A stretch of 64,000 nt of DNA from JAWLAT01 sp041395325. GTDB taxonomy: Bacteria > Pseudomonadota > Gammaproteobacteria > Xanthomonadales > SZUA-5. Location of the stretch: the NCBI GenBank assembly GCA_041395325.1, contig JAWLAT010000002.1:124001-188000 (forward strand), written 5' to 3'. Position 1 is the stretch's first letter, and each line of letters opens with the position of its first letter. Of this stretch, positions 7,540 to 16,752 are shown one piece after another. Under the pieces are notes generated by a model that made no database searches, was not told the DNA's origin, and saw nothing but the letters and a program-made list of their open reading frames with translations. A program made the position numbers and the translations under genes.

Positions 7540-9850
7540 TCGGGGTAGAGGCGGCCAGCTGGGCGGCCAGGAGCAGGTTGAATGCCACGCCCAGGGCCAC
7601 GGTCAGGCCGATGGCGCGCAGCACCGGAATGCTGGAGCTGCCGAGCAGACCAAACACCAGCACGGTCGAGATGGCGCAGAGCAGGATGCCATGCAGCGTG
7701 CGCCGACGTGCCAACGGGTCGTGTCCGGCACGCTGGAAGAACAGGGCGTAGTCCAGCCCGAGGCCGCTGGCAAGAATCAATGCGACCAGGTGGAACAGAT
7801 TGAAGGCCACCCCGCACAGGTGCAGCGTCACTGCGGTCAGCCAGGCGGCCAACAGCACCGGCAGCAGCACGCGCAGGACCCGGCGCGGATCGCGCAGGAA
7901 GCCCATCAAGGCTGCGCCGAGCAGGATGAAGGCGATGGCCAAGGCCCACAGCATGCGTTCGCGGTAGCTGGCGGCCAGCGTCTGCGAGGCCTGCTTCAGA
8001 TCCAGCAGATGCAGGTCGGAACCCACCTCGGTGGCGTAGGTCCGCAGGGCGGCCGGGTCATGTACCCCCGCGAGGGCGATCACCGCCACCGGGGCTTCGC
8101 CGACCGGCAGCAACGACGCCAGGCGCGGACCCAATACGGTGTCGGCCAGCGCAGCAGCCTCCACCGGCGCAGCGGTACGCGCTGCGGCCACTTCTTTCAG
8201 AAACGGTTCGAAGGCGCCGCGGCGGAAAGGCAAGTCCAGCAAGGCCACCTCCAAGGCCGACTGCAGCGCATCGGCATCGGGCAGTTGCGCCTGGCGTGCA
8301 CGTTGGGTACGCAGGCTGGGGAGATAGCGGCAGGGCGGCTCCACCGCGCCGACTGCAGCCGACGACACCAGGGTGTCCAGACCCGGCAGTAGATCCTCGC
8401 AGCGCTGCAGCAGTGACTCGCGGTCGTCCGCTTCCAGCACCAGCATGTAGCGCACGTCGCTGGCGCCGAGGGCGCTTCGCAGCTCGGTGTCGCGCTGGAT
8501 CAGTGCTTCGGGCACCGGGGTCAGCCGGCTGAGCGCATCATCCCAGAGCGGCGCATCGCTGAGCGCCAGTCCGCCGGCCCCGGCCAGTGCGAGCAACAGG
8601 GGCCAGGCTGGCGATCGGGGCAGGGCGCTGCGGGCGCGATCGAGCCGTGCCAGCCAGCGCAGATCGGCCACGTCCACCGTCGCCTCGGGCAGCAGGGCGG
8701 GCAGCAGCCAGCGCGTGGTGAGTGCTGCGGTGAGCAGGCCGGCGATGGCGAAGACGGCCAACTGGGCCAGACCGGCCACACCCGAGGCCAGGAAGCTGGC
8801 ATAGGCCAGGCAGGTCGACACCGCGCCGGCAAACAGCGTGGGCGATATCGCCGCAGCGTCCTGCGCTGCGCTGCGACCAGGGTGGCGATGACTGAACAGA
8901 TGTACCGGATAATCGAGCGCCACGCCGATCAGGGTGAAGCCGAAGGCGAGGGTGATTCCGTGCACCGAAACGAAGCAGAGCGCGACCGCGCCCAGACCCG
9001 CCAGCGCGGCACTGGCCAGCGGCAGAGCGCCCAGCAGCGGCAGGCGCCAGCCACGGTAGGCGATGCCCAGCAGCAGCACCATCAGCGCGCTGGCCGTGAT
9101 GCCCAGCCGAGTCGCTTCGCCCTGGGTCCGCGCCCGCATCAGCACGGAGAATGCACCCGGACCGGTGATCTCCAGCGTCAGCGCAAGCTCGTCCTGGGCC
9201 CGGTCGAGTGCATCACGGATCGCTGCCAGCGCCGCCTCCTGCGCGGCCGGATCAAAACCGGCGGCCTGGGTCTCGGCCAGCAACAGGGCGTGTTCGCCCG
9301 CGGCGTCGAACCACACATCAAAGCGCCGTTCCGGCTCGGTGACGGGTTGCCAGTGCTCGGCCAGGCGCAGCATTTCCAGCGTGGGATCGCGCACCAGCCA
9401 AGGCTCGATCAGCGCACCGGCGGGTGAGGCCAGATCGCGCATGCGTTGACTCAGGGCATCCCGCAGCAGCTCGGCATCGAGCGGCGCAGCATCGAAGCCG
9501 GGCGTCAGCAGATAGCGGTTGGCCAGCAACGCTTCGTCGACGGCTTCGGGATCCGTTGCTCCATTCAGCACCCGCCGGAACAGCGGACGGGTGTCGAGAT
9601 CGGCACGCATGGCCTGCGAGACATCGGCGAGGGTCTCGTCGTCGGCGCCCGATATCGCAATGAGCAGCAGACGCGTGCCGGGTCCTTCGCCCAGACTGTC
9701 CAGCAGCAGGCGCTGGTCCGGCGTTTGCGCCGCCGGCATGAACAAACGCAGGTCGCCACCGGGGCTGAGCCGGAAGGCAGCCAGGGCGGCGAATGCGATC
9801 AGGATCGCCGCCCACAGTCCCGCCAGTGCGACGCGGCGGCGTGGGCTCAT
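7517..9850 (-). CDS. MMPL/RND-type exporter of the pigment cluster
   Basis: This 777-aa inner-membrane protein has the duplicated layout of MMPL transporters: one N-terminal TM helix, a periplasmic domain, a block of helices (about 250-400), a second periplasmic domain and a final TM block (about 630-770). GVALDYPVHLFSH and GLGLDYALFFQR are the paired TM4/TM10 motifs with the conserved Asp. In aryl polyene clusters this protein is thought to move the lipid-linked polyene across the inner membrane. The ATG overlaps the stop of the LolA-like gene as ATGA. Confidence 0.88.
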   Translation of the reverse strand: MSPRRRVALAGLWAAILIAFAALAAFRLSPGGDLRLFMPAAQTPDQRLLLDSLGEGPGTRLLLIAISGADDETLADVSQAMRADLDTRPLFRRVLNGATDPEAVDEALLANRYLLTPGFDAAPLDAELLRDALSQRMRDLASPAGALIEPWLVRDPTLEMLRLAEHWQPVTEPERRFDVWFDAAGEHALLLAETQAAGFDPAAQEAALAAIRDALDRAQDELALTLEITGPGAFSVLMRARTQGEATRLGITASALMVLLLGIAYRGWRLPLLGALPLASAALAGLGAVALCFVSVHGITLAFGFTLIGVALDYPVHLFSHRHPGRSAAQDAAAISPTLFAGAVSTCLAYASFLASGVAGLAQLAVFAIAGLLTAALTTRWLLPALLPEATVDVADLRWLARLDRARSALPRSPAWPLLLALAGAGGLALSDAPLWDDALSRLTPVPEALIQRDTELRSALGASDVRYMLVLEADDRESLLQRCEDLLPGLDTLVSSAAVGAVEPPCRYLPSLRTQRARQAQLPDADALQSALEVALLDLPFRRGAFEPFLKEVAAARTAAPVEAAALADTVLGPRLASLLPVGEAPVAVIALAGVHDPAALRTYATEVGSDLHLLDLKQASQTLAASYRERMLWALAIAFILLGAALMGFLRDPRRVLRVLLPVLLAAWLTAVTLHLCGVAFNLFHLVALILASGLGLDYALFFQRAGHDPLARRRTLHGILLCAISTVLVFGLLGSSSIPVLRAIGLTVALGVAFNLLLAAQLAASTPSETHDRA

Positions 9851-10484
9851 GGAGCGGCGTCGGCCAAGGCGCAGCGCTGGACAAAGCGCTGATCGAGATC
9901 GCTGCCCTCGGCCGCGGCGGACTCACCGAGCAGCATCCGACTGACACCGCCATCGGCCTGCGTGACCTGCAGGCAATCGAAGGACGCCCCGCGCCCATAC
10001 AGATCCAGCCCGACGATGCGCTGCTTGCGCCGGCTCTCGCGCGGGCTGAGCGTGATCTGCCAGCCTGCCTCCGGCGATCCCTCAAAGGCGACCGCGTAGT
10101 GATCGGTCAACAGGCTGCGCTGGCCGCTGAGCAGGGCGCGGAAGCTGTCCAGCAGGGCCGCCAGTTCGGGCGCCGGCGCAGCGAGAAGCGCCGGGTGGGC
10201 TCGCCCTCGCGCACCAGTTCGACCCGTCCGTCGCGCACCGTGCTGCGCTCGGCATGGGGCGCCTCCACCACCCGCACCAGGGTGTCCGCATCGGGCTGCT
10301 CCAGCCGACCGAAGACGGTCAACGGCACCGTCAACAGCGCCGATTCGCGGCGCTCGACGAAGGGCGTGACGGTGGGCGCCGGCTGCGCCAGAGCATTGAG
10401 CACGGCGTCGAGTCGGTGGTCGGGCTCAGACGCCTCGGCCGCGGCCAGATTCAGTATCAGCAGGGCTGCCAGCGTTGCGCGCAT
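9847..10484 (-). pseudogene. LolA-like outer-membrane carrier of the pigment cluster, frameshifted
   Basis: Two adjacent frames together make one LolA-like periplasmic protein. The first (from ATG 10484) encodes a signal peptide MRATLAALLILNLAAAEA and a domain through GEPTRRFSLRR. The second, entered at about 10190-10171, continues with APELAALLDSFRALLSGQ and ends at 9847 (DLDQRFVQRCALADAAP). A single-base change would restore one ORF of about 210 aa. Either the gene is broken or this is a sequencing error in a GC-rich stretch; the intact neighbours favour an error or a recent mutation. Its start lies 59 bp inside the acyltransferase gene. Confidence 0.75.
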
Positions 10485-11373
10485 TGGTCTGCCAGAAGTC
10501 GTAGAAGTTGAACCAGTTGTAGGGGGCCAGTCGAACATGGTGCTCCAGCCGGTCGGCGTAGCGCTGCAGCAGTTCGGCCAGCATGGCCGCGCGCCCGGCG
10601 CGTGGGATGCGCAGGCCCGGACTGAACAGCTCGAAGTGCAGATCGTAACGCCGTCCCCCACGGTACAGGCCGAAGCACAGCACCACCGGGATGTGCAGCG
10701 AAGAAGCGATCAGCATCGGCGCGCTGGGAAAGGGGGCTGGCCGGCCCAGGAATTGGCAGTCCACCGAAGGTTCGCCAGGACGAGCGCGGTCGCCCAGCAG
10801 GCCGATCAGTGCGCCCTGGGCCGCGGCCTCACCGATCGCCAGCACGATCGAGGTGCCGCCCTGGGACGCATCGATCACGCCGCGCGCCAGGTCCGGATTG
10901 AGCGCGTCCAGCAACTGGGTGATCTCGGGATTCTGCCGCTTGTCGAGCACCACACGGACGTCCGTGCCGGGCCGAGTCTGGGACAGGGCCCGTAGCGACT
11001 CGAAGCTGCCGTGGTGCGAACCGAGCAACAGCACCCCGCGGCCCTCGTCCATGGCCGCATGCAGCACGTCGAGCCCGTGCACTTGAACCTCGAAGCGTTC
11101 GAAACGCTCGGACAGCAGGAACACGCGGTCGAGAATCGTGGCGGCAAAGGTGTGGATGTGCCGGGCGATGTCCCACAGCGTGGCGGGACGATCCAGTACC
11201 CGAGACAGATACTCGCGCGAGGCCCGGCGTTCGGGCCCGCGGCGGAGCAGGAAGTACAGGGTGATCGGGTAGAGCACCAGGCGTCCCAGGCTGCGACCGC
11301 CGTTCAACGCAAACTTGCTGAACAGCCACAGGGCGAAGCGGCTGCCGCCTTCGGGGCGCTGCTTCCAGCTCAT
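10426..11373 (-). CDS. LpxL/HtrB-like acyltransferase of the pigment cluster
   Basis: This 315-aa membrane-associated acyltransferase of the lysophospholipid/lipid A acyltransferase family has GVLLLGSHHGSFESLRAL at about 113-130 carrying the H-x4-E/D-like catalytic motif. GLLGDRARPGE and a C-terminal APYNWFNFYDFW match the LpxL family. In aryl polyene clusters such enzymes attach the polyene to a lipid or glycolipid anchor. The ATG overlaps the ApeI-like gene stop, and the 3' end overlaps the LolA-like gene by 59 bp. Confidence 0.85.
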   Translation of the reverse strand: MSWKQRPEGGSRFALWLFSKFALNGGRSLGRLVLYPITLYFLLRRGPERRASREYLSRVLDRPATLWDIARHIHTFAATILDRVFLLSERFERFEVQVHGLDVLHAAMDEGRGVLLLGSHHGSFESLRALSQTRPGTDVRVVLDKRQNPEITQLLDALNPDLARGVIDASQGGTSIVLAIGEAAAQGALIGLLGDRARPGEPSVDCQFLGRPAPFPSAPMLIASSLHIPVVLCFGLYRGGRRYDLHFELFSPGLRIPRAGRAAMLAELLQRYADRLEHHVRLAPYNWFNFYDFWQTNARNAGSPADTESGRGRGV

Positions 11374-11675
11374 GAGCCCTGCCCAAGCTCGCCGGTGGCA
11401 AGTAGCTCATCGCCATGGCTGATCCGAAAGCGCAGCCGGCTGGGATCGAGCCATTCCAGCTGCAACTCGGCGGTCTGACCCGGCAGCAGCGGCCGCACGA
11501 ACTTCACCTGCGGCAGGCGACAGGGTCCTGCCGGCCAGCCGCACAGGGTCTCGGCGGCGATCATCACCTGTTCCAGCAACAGCACACCAGGAACGACCGG
11601 ATTGCCCGGAAAATGGCCGGGAAGGCTCGGATGCTCGGCGGGGATGCAAAAGCGGTGGGCGGGGATCGGATTCAT
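11370..11675 (-). CDS. ApeI-like 3-hydroxyacyl-ACP dehydratase
   Basis: This 101-aa single hotdog domain contains HPSLPGHFPGNPVVPGVLLLEQ, the FabA/FabZ catalytic loop with the His and the central helix. It is the second dehydratase of the cluster; aryl polyene systems normally have an ApeI/ApeP pair working as a heterodimer. It is translationally coupled to the acyltransferase gene by an ATGA overlap and lies 31 bp after the COG4648 gene. Confidence 0.85.
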   Translation of the reverse strand: MNPIPAHRFCIPAEHPSLPGHFPGNPVVPGVLLLEQVMIAAETLCGWPAGPCRLPQVKFVRPLLPGQTAELQLEWLDPSRLRFRISHGDELLATGELGQGS

Positions 11676-11706
11676 GCGCGTGGGTCAGTGACGGGTTGGA
11701 CAAGTC

Positions 11707-12390
11707 TCATTGGACCAGACTGCGCCAGAAAGCCGGTCCGAGCCGGGCGATGCGCGAGACGAAATCGTAGAAATGCCTGTAGGGCTGCTCGGGGAAGTAC
11801 CGCTTTCGCCATACATACTCGGCCAGGAAAAACGCCCCGACGATCACATGGTTCAACAGGTTGGCGAACAGCGACCACAGTGACAACGGCACACTGAAGG
11901 GCGGCGTGACACCGGCACTGACCAACAGACCATCGGGTACGGCCAGCAGGGCCAGCAGCAGGTTGAGGGCGGCAAGCAGGGCGAACAGTGCGGCCCAGGC
12001 CGCGGTCAAGCGCCGGGCGTAGGGCGCGATGCGCGGATTGATCGCATCCGGCTCGCCGTGCAGCGTCCAGATCATGTGTTCAATCAGCGGCCGGCGTCCC
12101 GCGCTCAGGGTGCGCGCGAACAGCCAGGCGAGAAAGGCGTTGAGCAGCACCGGTGGTGCCAGCAAAGGCAGCGTGCCCAGTTCGCGGTCGTGCAGCCAGA
12201 GCAAACCGGCGGCGCAGAGCAGCAGGGCGACCCAGGCCATCGCGCGTCCCCGTGCCAGTGCCGGCCACAGCATCAGCAAGGCCAGCACGAAGCCTGCGAC
12301 CAGCGCCAGCACGGCTCTCCCCGTCCACGCCGCGGCATGCGCCAGCAGCGGATAAGCCACCGCCAGCACGGCCGGCAGGCGGGAGATCAC
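11707..12390 (-). CDS. COG4648-type membrane protein of aryl polyene clusters
   Basis: This 227-aa polytopic inner-membrane protein has about six hydrophobic helices, with a C-terminal FLAEYVWRKRYFPEQPYRHFYDF block typical of the COG4648 family found in aryl polyene clusters. Its biochemical role is not known. The start overlaps the ACP gene stop by 4 bp, so it is part of the same leftward operon. Confidence 0.75.
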   Translation of the reverse strand: MISRLPAVLAVAYPLLAHAAAWTGRAVLALVAGFVLALLMLWPALARGRAMAWVALLLCAAGLLWLHDRELGTLPLLAPPVLLNAFLAWLFARTLSAGRRPLIEHMIWTLHGEPDAINPRIAPYARRLTAAWAALFALLAALNLLLALLAVPDGLLVSAGVTPPFSVPLSLWSLFANLLNHVIVGAFFLAEYVWRKRYFPEQPYRHFYDFVSRIARLGPAFWRSLVQ

Positions 12391-12656
12391 GTCGTGCGCT
12401 GTTGCTCGACGTGGGCCGAGAGCGCGCGCAGGTTGGCGAAGATCAGCCTGTTCTCCTCGTTGTCCGAGCGCAGCTGAAAGCCGTAGCGATTGGAGATCGC
12501 CAGCGCCAGCTCCAGCGCGTCGATGGAATCCAGCCCCAGGCCATCACCAAACAACGGCGTGTCGGGCTCGATTTCGTCGGGGCCGACGCTTTCGAGGTTC
12601 AGGGTTTCGACGAGGAGGACGGCGAGTTCGCGTTCGGCAGTGGACAGTTCAGACAT
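12387..12656 (-). CDS. Acyl carrier protein of the pigment cluster
   Basis: This 89-aa ACP, starting MSELSTAERELAVLLVETLNLE, has the phosphopantetheine attachment Ser in GLGLDSIDALEL (about residue 42). The ATG at 12656 was chosen over the upstream open frame (to 12737) because it gives the usual ACP length. Starter and growing polyene are expected to be bound here. It is the first gene of the leftward operon and faces the halogenase-like gene across a 271-bp divergent region. Only one ACP is seen, although many aryl polyene clusters carry two. Confidence 0.9.
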   Translation of the reverse strand: MSELSTAERELAVLLVETLNLESVGPDEIEPDTPLFGDGLGLDSIDALELALAISNRYGFQLRSDNEENRLIFANLRALSAHVEQQRTT

Positions 12657-12660
12657 GGCG

Positions 12661-12740
12661 GATGCCCCGGTCGAAGCCGGGCTACTGGATACAAGAGGGA
12701 ACCGGCGTAGCCGGAGGCGGAACGCCGCAAGCGGCATGCT
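12661..12740. repeat. Hairpin-dense patch in the divergent pigment promoter region
   Basis: Consecutive short inverted repeats are readable: CCCGG(tcgaag)CCGGG at 12666-12681, CCGGC(gta)GCCGG at 12702-12714, GGCG(gaa)CGCC at 12716-12726 and GCCGC(aa)GCGGC at 12724-12735. The patch lies just upstream of the ACP start. It may be a REP-like element or leader structure. Confidence 0.6.
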
Positions 12741-12927
12741 GTCGCGGAGAACCGGTCGGGCCAGGCGCAGCGGGCGCGGAGTGTATCATGTGCGGTTCCG
12801 GGTCCGCCGCATCGGCAGTCGGCAATGCCGTTGATGGCGTTGCGCCCGACCTGCGATCCGCCGCTCGGCTGGATCGGCGCGCCCCGGCAGACATTGGACA
12901 GACCGACACAGGCAGGACGCAGTCAGC

Positions 12928-14250
12928 GTGAACAACCCCGACGTATTGATCGCTGGCGGTGGACCGGCCGGGTGCACGGCCGCGATCCTGCTGGCTCGCG
13001 CGGGATGGCGCGTGGCACTTTTCGAGAAGGCCAGACATCCGCGCTTTCACATCGGTGAGTCGCTGTTGCCGATGAATCTGCCCATCCTGGAGCGGCTCGG
13101 TGTACTGGAGGCGGTTCGCGACATCGGCGTGTACAAGGCGGGCGCCGACTTTCCCGCCGACGACGGGCAGTGGAACAGCTTTCCCTTTCAGCGTGCCTTG
13201 AACCCGAGCCACGAGCACGCCTTCCAGGTTCGCCGCGACGAGTTTGACGCGCTGCTTTGCGAACAGGCGCGGCGTGCCGGGGTGGACGTGCGCGAGGGGA
13301 CGGCGGTGACCCGAGTCGACTGGCGCGCACCGGGCGAAGCGGAGGTCAGCGTGTGCGGCGAGTCCGGTGAGCAGCGGCTCCGTCCGCGCTACGTGATCGA
13401 CGCCAGCGGGCGGGACACGCTGCTCGGCCGGCAGTTGAAGCTCAAGCGCAAGAACCCACGCCATCAGTCGGCGGCCATCTTCAGCCATTACCGCGGGGTC
13501 ACGCGGCGCGAGGGCGAGCACGCCGGCAACATCAGCATCCTGCGTTTCCCGCATGGCTGGGTCTGGCTGATTCCGCTCAACGACGGGCTGATGAGCGTCG
13601 GGGCGGTCTGCTCGCCGGACTACCTGAAGTCGCGGCGAGGCGATCGCGAGGCTTTCCTCGATCAGACCCTGCAGTCCATAGCGGCGGTGGCCGGGCGCAT
13701 GCAGCAGGCCGAGCGGGTGGCGCCGGTGCATGTCACCGGCAACTACGCCTATGCCTGCACGCAGATGGCTGGTCCCGGCTGGATCCTGATCGGCGATGCC
13801 TACACCTTCATTGATCCGGTGTTTTCCTCCGGCGTGTATCTCGCGATGGACAGCGCCGAGCAGGCCGCGCGCGTGGTCGATGGCGCCTTGTGCGACCCCG
13901 CCAGCGAAGCGAGCTTGCAGCGGGCCATGCAACGGCGCCTGCGGCGCGGACTGGCTGAGTTCTCCTGGTTCATCTACCGCTTCACGACCCCGGTCATGGC
14001 CGCGCTGTTCGCCCGCCCACGCAACCACTGGCAGATCGAACAGGCGGTGATCTCGCTGCTCGCCGGCGACGTCTTCGACAATCCGGCAGTGCTACGACGT
14101 TTACGCGCATTCCGGGCAATCTACGCCCTGACCGCGATCCGGATGAGCCCTCGAGCCCTGTGGAACTGGTGGGAACGACGTCGCGCAGCGCGCGCCCGTT
14201 TCCAGGAGGAGACCTTGCAGATCGACCCGACGGAGGGAAGTCCTCGGTGA
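12928..14250 (+). CDS. Flavin-dependent halogenase-like FAD oxidoreductase (first copy)
   Basis: This 440-aa protein has an FAD-binding GGGPAG at 10-15. Motifs reported for flavin-dependent halogenases are present: WVWLIP at 211-216 (WxWxI), and FIDPVFSSG at 294-302 (Fx.Px.Sx.G). VYKAGADF carries a Lys (70) at the position of the halogenase active-site lysine region. Xanthomonadins are brominated aryl polyenes, so halogenation of the aromatic starter or polyene is a reasonable role. A plain hydroxylase or dehydrogenase remains possible. The GTG start opens the rightward operon, and its stop overlaps the chorismatase GTG. Confidence 0.75.
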   Translation: MNNPDVLIAGGGPAGCTAAILLARAGWRVALFEKARHPRFHIGESLLPMNLPILERLGVLEAVRDIGVYKAGADFPADDGQWNSFPFQRALNPSHEHAFQVRRDEFDALLCEQARRAGVDVREGTAVTRVDWRAPGEAEVSVCGESGEQRLRPRYVIDASGRDTLLGRQLKLKRKNPRHQSAAIFSHYRGVTRREGEHAGNISILRFPHGWVWLIPLNDGLMSVGAVCSPDYLKSRRGDREAFLDQTLQSIAAVAGRMQQAERVAPVHVTGNYAYACTQMAGPGWILIGDAYTFIDPVFSSGVYLAMDSAEQAARVVDGALCDPASEASLQRAMQRRLRRGLAEFSWFIYRFTTPVMAALFARPRNHWQIEQAVISLLAGDVFDNPAVLRRLRAFRAIYALTAIRMSPRALWNWWERRRAARARFQEETLQIDPTEGSPR

Positions 14251-15266
14251 GCAGTGCGTTTCGGCACGCCGACCTGGGATGCGGCCATACTCGACTGCGG
14301 GTGGACTATTGTCAGGATTCGATCGAAAGCCTGCTGGCGGACCCTTGCACGCTGGCGGTGCTGGGCTTCGGTCGCAGTGCGCCAGGCAGCCATGACGATC
14401 CACGCTACTTAAACACCCATCTGGAACCATTGCACGCGCCGGCCCCTTTTGAGGTGTGGCGGGCAGAGGGTGACGTGTCGACCGGGAAGCAGGGAGACAT
14501 GGCCTGGTCGCACTCGGGAGGGCTGGCATTTGGCTCGCTGACGATTGAAGAGTCAGCGCTGGGGGGCATCCGGCCCGCGGCGGAAGCTGCCTATACGCAA
14601 CTCCTGGACCATCTGGAGAACAGCGCCCATCCTGCGCTGCTGAGGACCTGGAATTACGTTGATGCCATCGTGGAGGGCGCCGGCGACCGAGAGCGCTACA
14701 AGGAGTTCTGCGTTGGTCGTGCGCGCGGGATTGGCGAGCGCCTGGCCGCCTTCCCGGCGGCCACCGGCATCGGCCTTCGTGACGGCAGGCGAACCCTGCG
14801 CATCTACTGGCTGGCGGGTCGCCGCCCTGGCGCGGCGATCGAGAACCCCCGTCAGGTGGAAGCCTGGCGCTATCCCCGTCAATACGGCCCCCAACCGCCC
14901 AGCTTCTCTCGAGCGACCTTGCCGGCCGACACTTCGCTGCAGCTGCTGCTGTCGGGAACGGCGAGCGTCGTCGGACACTCATCACTCCACGCCGACTGCA
15001 TCGCGCTACAAGTGGACGAGACGTTCAAGAACTTCGCGTCTCTGCTGGAGCTGGTTGCCGCGCGGCAACCCCGAATTCCGACGTGCTTTGGCGCTCAGAG
15101 CGTGCTCAAGGTCTATCTGCGGGACCCGTGCGACGCGCCTGCATTGAATGCCGCATTGGCCAAGCACCTGTCCCCTGATGTTCCACGTCTGGTCTTGTTG
15201 GCGGACATCTGCAGGCCCGAGCTCCGTGTGGAAATCGATGGTTTCCACGGCTTCGGCGACCCGTGA
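14247..15266 (+). CDS. xanB2: XanB2-type chorismatase (3-/4-hydroxybenzoate synthase)
   Basis: This 339-aa member of the chorismatase family (XanB2/FkbO/Hyg5; often mis-named pteridine-dependent deoxygenase) converts chorismate to 3- and/or 4-hydroxybenzoate. 3-Hydroxybenzoate is the starter for xanthomonadin, and 4-hydroxybenzoate feeds ubiquinone synthesis. Signature blocks are IYWLAGRRPG (about 186-195), IENPRQV (198-204), YPRQYGP (209-215), PSFSRA and GTASVVGHSSLH (237-248). The start is a GTG overlapping the halogenase-like stop (GTGA), with GGAGGG at 14232-14237 upstream. A longer open frame to 14160 is inside the preceding gene. Confidence 0.92.
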   Translation: MSSAFRHADLGCGHTRLRVDYCQDSIESLLADPCTLAVLGFGRSAPGSHDDPRYLNTHLEPLHAPAPFEVWRAEGDVSTGKQGDMAWSHSGGLAFGSLTIEESALGGIRPAAEAAYTQLLDHLENSAHPALLRTWNYVDAIVEGAGDRERYKEFCVGRARGIGERLAAFPAATGIGLRDGRRTLRIYWLAGRRPGAAIENPRQVEAWRYPRQYGPQPPSFSRATLPADTSLQLLLSGTASVVGHSSLHADCIALQVDETFKNFASLLELVAARQPRIPTCFGAQSVLKVYLRDPCDAPALNAALAKHLSPDVPRLVLLADICRPELRVEIDGFHGFGDP

Positions 15267-15396
15267 TGGGGGCTTGAGTGGCGCGCGACCCCGGCGCACT
15301 TTCCGGGAAACTTGATCACTGGCGTGGAGCTTGGTGACAAGCAGATAATTGCGCCTGCGGCAGGGTCATGCCCGCCTCACACGATACGCACAGAGC

Positions 15397-16746
15397 ATGT
15401 CCACAGTACCTGGCCCTTCGCCCAACAGCCTTGATCCACTTCCGATCGTCGCCCCCAGCGACCTCGACCGCCTGCTGAGCTTCGGGACTGGCGGCACGAT
15501 TGATTCGGCCGGATTCCTCGCCGACGTTCGAGCAACGGCATTGGCTCTCCCGGACGGGCGCTACGCGGTCAACCTCTGCGAAGATCGTTATCGTTTTCTG
15601 GTCAGCTTTTGCGCCGTTGCCTTGCGTGGACAGACCAATCTGCTGCCGCATTCGCGCGCGCCTGATGTGGTTGGGGAGGTGTTGGCGTTGTATCCGTCCA
15701 GCTATGCCCTGGCCGAATACGAACCGTCCCGCCAGCCGCCGCGCTTTCATCGACTGTCGCCGAACGACGCCAGATCACCGGTCAGCGTGATTCCACGGCT
15801 GCCACCCGAGCACGTGGTCGCCATCGGTTTCACCTCGGGCAGCAGCGGCCAGCCCAAGCCCAATCTCAAGACCTGGGGCTCCTTCAGCGCCAGCACCGCG
15901 CTCAACACGGCGGTGATCCGTGCCCACGCCGGCGATCGTGCGAGCATCGTTGCCACCGTGCCTCCGCAGCACATGTACGGGATGGAGACCACCGTGCTGT
16001 TGCCGCTGCTGGGCGGCTTCTCGGTCCACGCGGGCAGACCCTTTTTTCCGGCGGAGATTGCGGATGCGCTGGCGCAGGCGACTGCGCCGCGAGTGCTGGT
16101 GAGCACACCGGTTCATTTGCGGACCCTGCTGGCCTCCAACGTCCCATTGCCGGAGCTGGCGCTGGTGCTGTCGGCCACCGCGCCGCTGCCAACCGAACTG
16201 GCCGGAGCCATTGAGAATCGCTACTCGACCCGCGTGATCGAGTTGTTCGGCTCGACGGAAACCTGCGTCGTGGGCTGGCGTCGTACGGCATGCGATGCCG
16301 CCTTCACACGCTACGACGGCGTCGAGTTCCAGCCGGCCCCGGACGGCACCGACGTGTCGGCCCCCTGGTTCGTGCAGCCGGTGCGATTGCAGGACAGCAT
16401 CAAGGTGCAAGGGCCCAACTTCGTCTTGCATGGGCGCAGCAGCGACCTGCTCGAGATCGCCGGCAAACGCGCTTCACTGGGCGACCTCACCCGGCGCCTG
16501 CTGGAGATTCCGGGCGTCAATGACGGGGTCATGTTTCAGGGTGATGAGGGTGATGCCGCCGGCGTGCGCCGCCTGAGTGCGCTGGTGGTCTCTGATCGAC
16601 CCGTCGCCGAGGTGCTGGCAGCGCTGCGCGCGTCGATTGATCCGGTCTTTCTGCCCAGACCACTGAAGAGCGTGGACCGTCTGCCTCGCAACGAGACCGG
16701 CAAGCTGCCCCGCGCAGCACTGCTGGCAGCGTTGCGCGGCCAGTGA
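15397..16746 (+). CDS. Acyl-activating AMP ligase of the pigment cluster
   Basis: This 449-aa member of the ANL superfamily shows the AMP-binding loop GFTSGSSGQPKP at about 143-154, LFGSTETC (A5-type) and a C-terminal PRNETGKLPR with the catalytic Lys. It is expected to adenylate 3-hydroxybenzoate and load it on the ACP. It is somewhat shorter than CoA ligases, as usual for aryl polyene ligases. The start was placed at MSTVPGPS; the frame extends 16 codons further 5'. It lies 130 bp after xanB2. Confidence 0.85.
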   Translation: MSTVPGPSPNSLDPLPIVAPSDLDRLLSFGTGGTIDSAGFLADVRATALALPDGRYAVNLCEDRYRFLVSFCAVALRGQTNLLPHSRAPDVVGEVLALYPSSYALAEYEPSRQPPRFHRLSPNDARSPVSVIPRLPPEHVVAIGFTSGSSGQPKPNLKTWGSFSASTALNTAVIRAHAGDRASIVATVPPQHMYGMETTVLLPLLGGFSVHAGRPFFPAEIADALAQATAPRVLVSTPVHLRTLLASNVPLPELALVLSATAPLPTELAGAIENRYSTRVIELFGSTETCVVGWRRTACDAAFTRYDGVEFQPAPDGTDVSAPWFVQPVRLQDSIKVQGPNFVLHGRSSDLLEIAGKRASLGDLTRRLLEIPGVNDGVMFQGDEGDAAGVRRLSALVVSDRPVAEVLAALRASIDPVFLPRPLKSVDRLPRNETGKLPRAALLAALRGQ

Positions 16747-16752
16747 TGGGAG

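Noticed and set aside
12682..14028. 448-codon minus-strand frame opposite the first halogenase-like gene
   Set aside because: Antisense shadow; the plus strand has the FAD and halogenase motifs.
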